Shown here: piece by piece, positions 5,721 to 6,094 of the stretch | How positions within the stretch are numbered: the first letter of the stretch is position 1 | How the letters are laid out: each line of letters starts with the position of its first letter | NCBI GenBank assembly: GCA_004298915.1 | Contig: SCTE01000194.1 | Span: 1 to 6,094 of the forward strand | DNA from: Chloroflexota bacterium | Lineage (GTDB): Bacteria > Chloroflexota > Limnocylindria > Limnocylindrales > CSP1-4 | Length of the DNA: 6,094 nucleotides | Direction of reading: 5' to 3' | The notes under the pieces: generated by a model | Database searches by the model: none | Seen by the model: the letters and a program-made list of their open reading frames with translations, nothing else | What the model was told of the DNA's origin: nothing | Made by a program: the position numbers and the translations under genes

Positions 5721-5749
5721 TAACCTGCGTGACCCGGGTCGGCTACGCT
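5721..5749 (+). promoter_or_regulatory. Weak candidate promoter of tRNA-Val
   Basis: The 111-bp gap after tRNA-Leu(GAG) contains a 5-bp hairpin (GCGAC-GGCG-GTCGC, 5666-5679). Just before tRNA-Val is TCGGCTACGCT (5739-5749), resembling the TGTGCTA(A/C)CAT motifs at secG and tRNA-Leu but with only 6 of 11 bases shared. If TACGCT (5744-5749) is a -10, the leader before the tRNA is only about two nucleotides. No convincing -35 is present (TAACCT at 5721). Confidence 0.2.
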
Positions 5750-5757
5750 GGTCCGAC

Positions 5758-5834
5758 GGGCGGTTAGCTCAGCTGGTCAGAGCGCCTCGTTTACACCGAG
5801 GAAGTCACTGGTTCGAGTCCAGTACCGCCCACCA
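5758..5834 (+). tRNA. tRNA-Val (anticodon UAC)
   Basis: Acceptor GGGCGGT (5758-5764) pairs perfectly with ACCGCCC (5824-5830), followed by encoded ACCA (5831-5834). The anticodon stem is CCTCG/CGAGG around loop TTTACAC (5790-5796), giving TAC at 5792-5794. The D arm (TAGCTCAGCTGGTCAGAGC) and the T arm ACTGG-TTCGAGT-CCAGT are canonical. Length is 77 nt with a short class I variable loop. It reads GUA and, if modified at position 34, other Val codons. Confidence 0.98.
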
Positions 5835-5852
5835 CCAACGCCTTCGCCGACA

Positions 5853-5882
5853 CGGGCTCTGTCGATCCCTGTATTGAGCCCG
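5853..5882 (+). terminator. Inverted repeat after tRNA-Val, possible terminator without a T-run
   Basis: CGGGCTC (5853-5859) pairs perfectly with GAGCCCG (5876-5882) across a 16-nt loop. It starts 18 nt after the tRNA-Val CCA, the usual place for a tRNA operon terminator. The 3' flank is ACGGGACG with no T-run, so classical intrinsic termination is doubtful. Confidence 0.35.
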
Positions 5883-5908
5883 ACGGGACGCCACGCCAGC
5901 CAAGTTCA

Positions 5909-5923
5909 CCACCAGTTTGGTGG
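5909..5923 (+). other. Tight hairpin CCACCA-GTT-TGGTGG
   Basis: A perfect 6-bp stem with a 3-nt loop, between the tRNA-Val downstream dyad and the promoter-like region. No T-run follows. Function unknown; it could be part of a structured leader or a protein-binding dyad. Confidence 0.4.
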
Positions 5924-5946
5924 CCGCTCGTGAGCTCCGCCCAAGG

Positions 5947-5992
5947 GTCAATAAATGGGCTATTGACGGCGCGGAACCGAGACTGCATTGTT
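5947..5992 (+). promoter_or_regulatory. Candidate promoter with overlapping operator-like dyad
   Basis: GTCAATA (5947-5953) and TATTGAC (5961-5967) are a perfect 7-bp inverted repeat with a 7-nt spacer, AT-rich against a very GC-rich background. The right arm supplies TTGACG (5963-5968), matching five of six bases of the -35 consensus. With a 17-bp spacer, CATTGT (5986-5991) is a possible, weaker -10 preceded by TG. A second dyad, GCCCA (5939-5943)/TGGGC (5956-5960), interleaves with the first so the two cannot form together. The arrangement resembles a repressor site over a -35, driving something rightward. Confidence 0.4.
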
Positions 5993-6018
5993 CGGGTTGC
6001 GGCGGTCGAGCGCGAAAT

Positions 6019-6049
6019 TCCTCCCACCGGAGGAGACGCCGCGGTGTAG
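6019..6049 (+). promoter_or_regulatory. Hairpin masking a Shine-Dalgarno, followed by a GTG-TAG start-stop
   Basis: TCCTCC (6019-6024) pairs perfectly with GGAGGA (6029-6034) across a 4-nt loop (CACC). The right arm is a near-ideal Shine-Dalgarno, GGAGGAG (6029-6035). Eight nt after it, GTG (6044-6046) is followed at once by TAG (6047-6049). If transcribed, this could be a masked start-stop leader element; it may equally be chance. Confidence 0.3.
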
Positions 6050-6068
6050 GGCACGGGGGAGTCTGTCC

Positions 6069-6094
6069 ATGCCGTCGTCGCACGTCCGCGTTCG
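6069..6094 (+). CDS. Possible start of a further gene, cut by the window edge
   Basis: ATG 6069 is preceded at 7 nt by GGGGGAG (6055-6061), a plausible Shine-Dalgarno, and opens a frame reading MPSSHVRV to the right edge. Eight codons are too few to identify a product or to be sure it is coding. It would be the gene served by the promoter-like dyad at 5947-5992. Confidence 0.25.

Larger units (their letters stand above)
5835..6068. other. Non-coding, dyad-rich spacer downstream of the tRNA cluster
   Basis: No convincing coding frame exists on either strand. The forward frames are closed by stops (for example TAA in the 5951-5955 region and TAG at 6047). The reverse open frames run into the tRNA-Val gene and look spurious. 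The stretch is less GC-rich than its surroundings around 5900-5995 and carries four perfect inverted repeats described separately. I see no copy of the tRNA-Val 3' end that would mark an integration site. Confidence 0.6.

Noticed and set aside
5680..5877. Small plus-strand open frame across tRNA-Val (contains LAQLVRAPRLHRGSHWFESS)
   Set aside because: This is the familiar spurious translation of a tRNA gene, not a protein.
5791..6083. Two minus-strand open frames ending in TGLEPVTSSV and AVLDSNQ
   Set aside because: Both tails are translations of the reverse complement of a tRNA, a well-known annotation artefact; the remainder shows no domain.

Overview
The window is a very GC-rich bacterial chromosome segment, almost entirely on the + strand. 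WhiA, triosephosphate isomerase, phosphoglycerate mutase, SecG and a solute-binding protein follow one another closely, then a tRNA cluster. A WhiA homologue together with this glycolysis-then-secG order and the GC-saturated third positions suggests a Gram-positive-like or Chloroflexota lineage, perhaps one of the uncultured soil or freshwater classes. That placement is inference from gene content and protein style, not from a marker tree.

Layout. At 1-767 lies the 3' part of whiA, which runs off the left edge and carries an Ala/Gly/Pro tandem repeat. It is followed after only 7 bp by tpiA (775-1668). gpmI (1665-3257) overlaps the tpiA stop by 4 nt (GTGA), so the two glycolytic enzymes look translationally coupled. 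A 138-bp gap (3258-3395) holds a 23-bp direct repeat and a candidate promoter for secG (3396-3626). 34 bp after secG begins a family-5 extracytoplasmic solute-binding protein (3661-5397) with an N-terminal membrane anchor but no lipobox. A tRNA block follows: tRNA-Leu(CAG) 5426-5512, tRNA-Leu(GAG) 5562-5646 and tRNA-Val(UAC) 5758-5834, each with an encoded CCA end. The last 260 bp are non-coding as far as I can see. They are visibly more AT-containing than the rest and hold four perfect inverted repeats plus a candidate promoter, possibly the leader of a gene starting at 6069.

How the genes fit together. TpiA and GpmI are central glycolysis/gluconeogenesis enzymes. WhiA homologues commonly sit beside rapZ/yvcK-type genes, which would be expected just upstream of this window. 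SecG is the small subunit of the SecYEG translocon, and the solute-binding protein is itself a Sec-type export client. No ABC permease or ATPase gene is present here to partner it.

Overall this is a housekeeping region. I did not find a convincing new multi-gene system. The points most worth a second look are the dyad-rich leader at 5835-6068 (an inverted repeat whose right arm is a TTGAC -35-like element, and a hairpin that would mask a Shine-Dalgarno next to a GTG-TAG start-stop), a repeated extended -10 motif (one copy hidden inside the 3' end of the solute-binding protein gene), the in-frame 30-bp tandem repeat in whiA, and a U-U mismatch in the T stem of tRNA-Leu(CAG).
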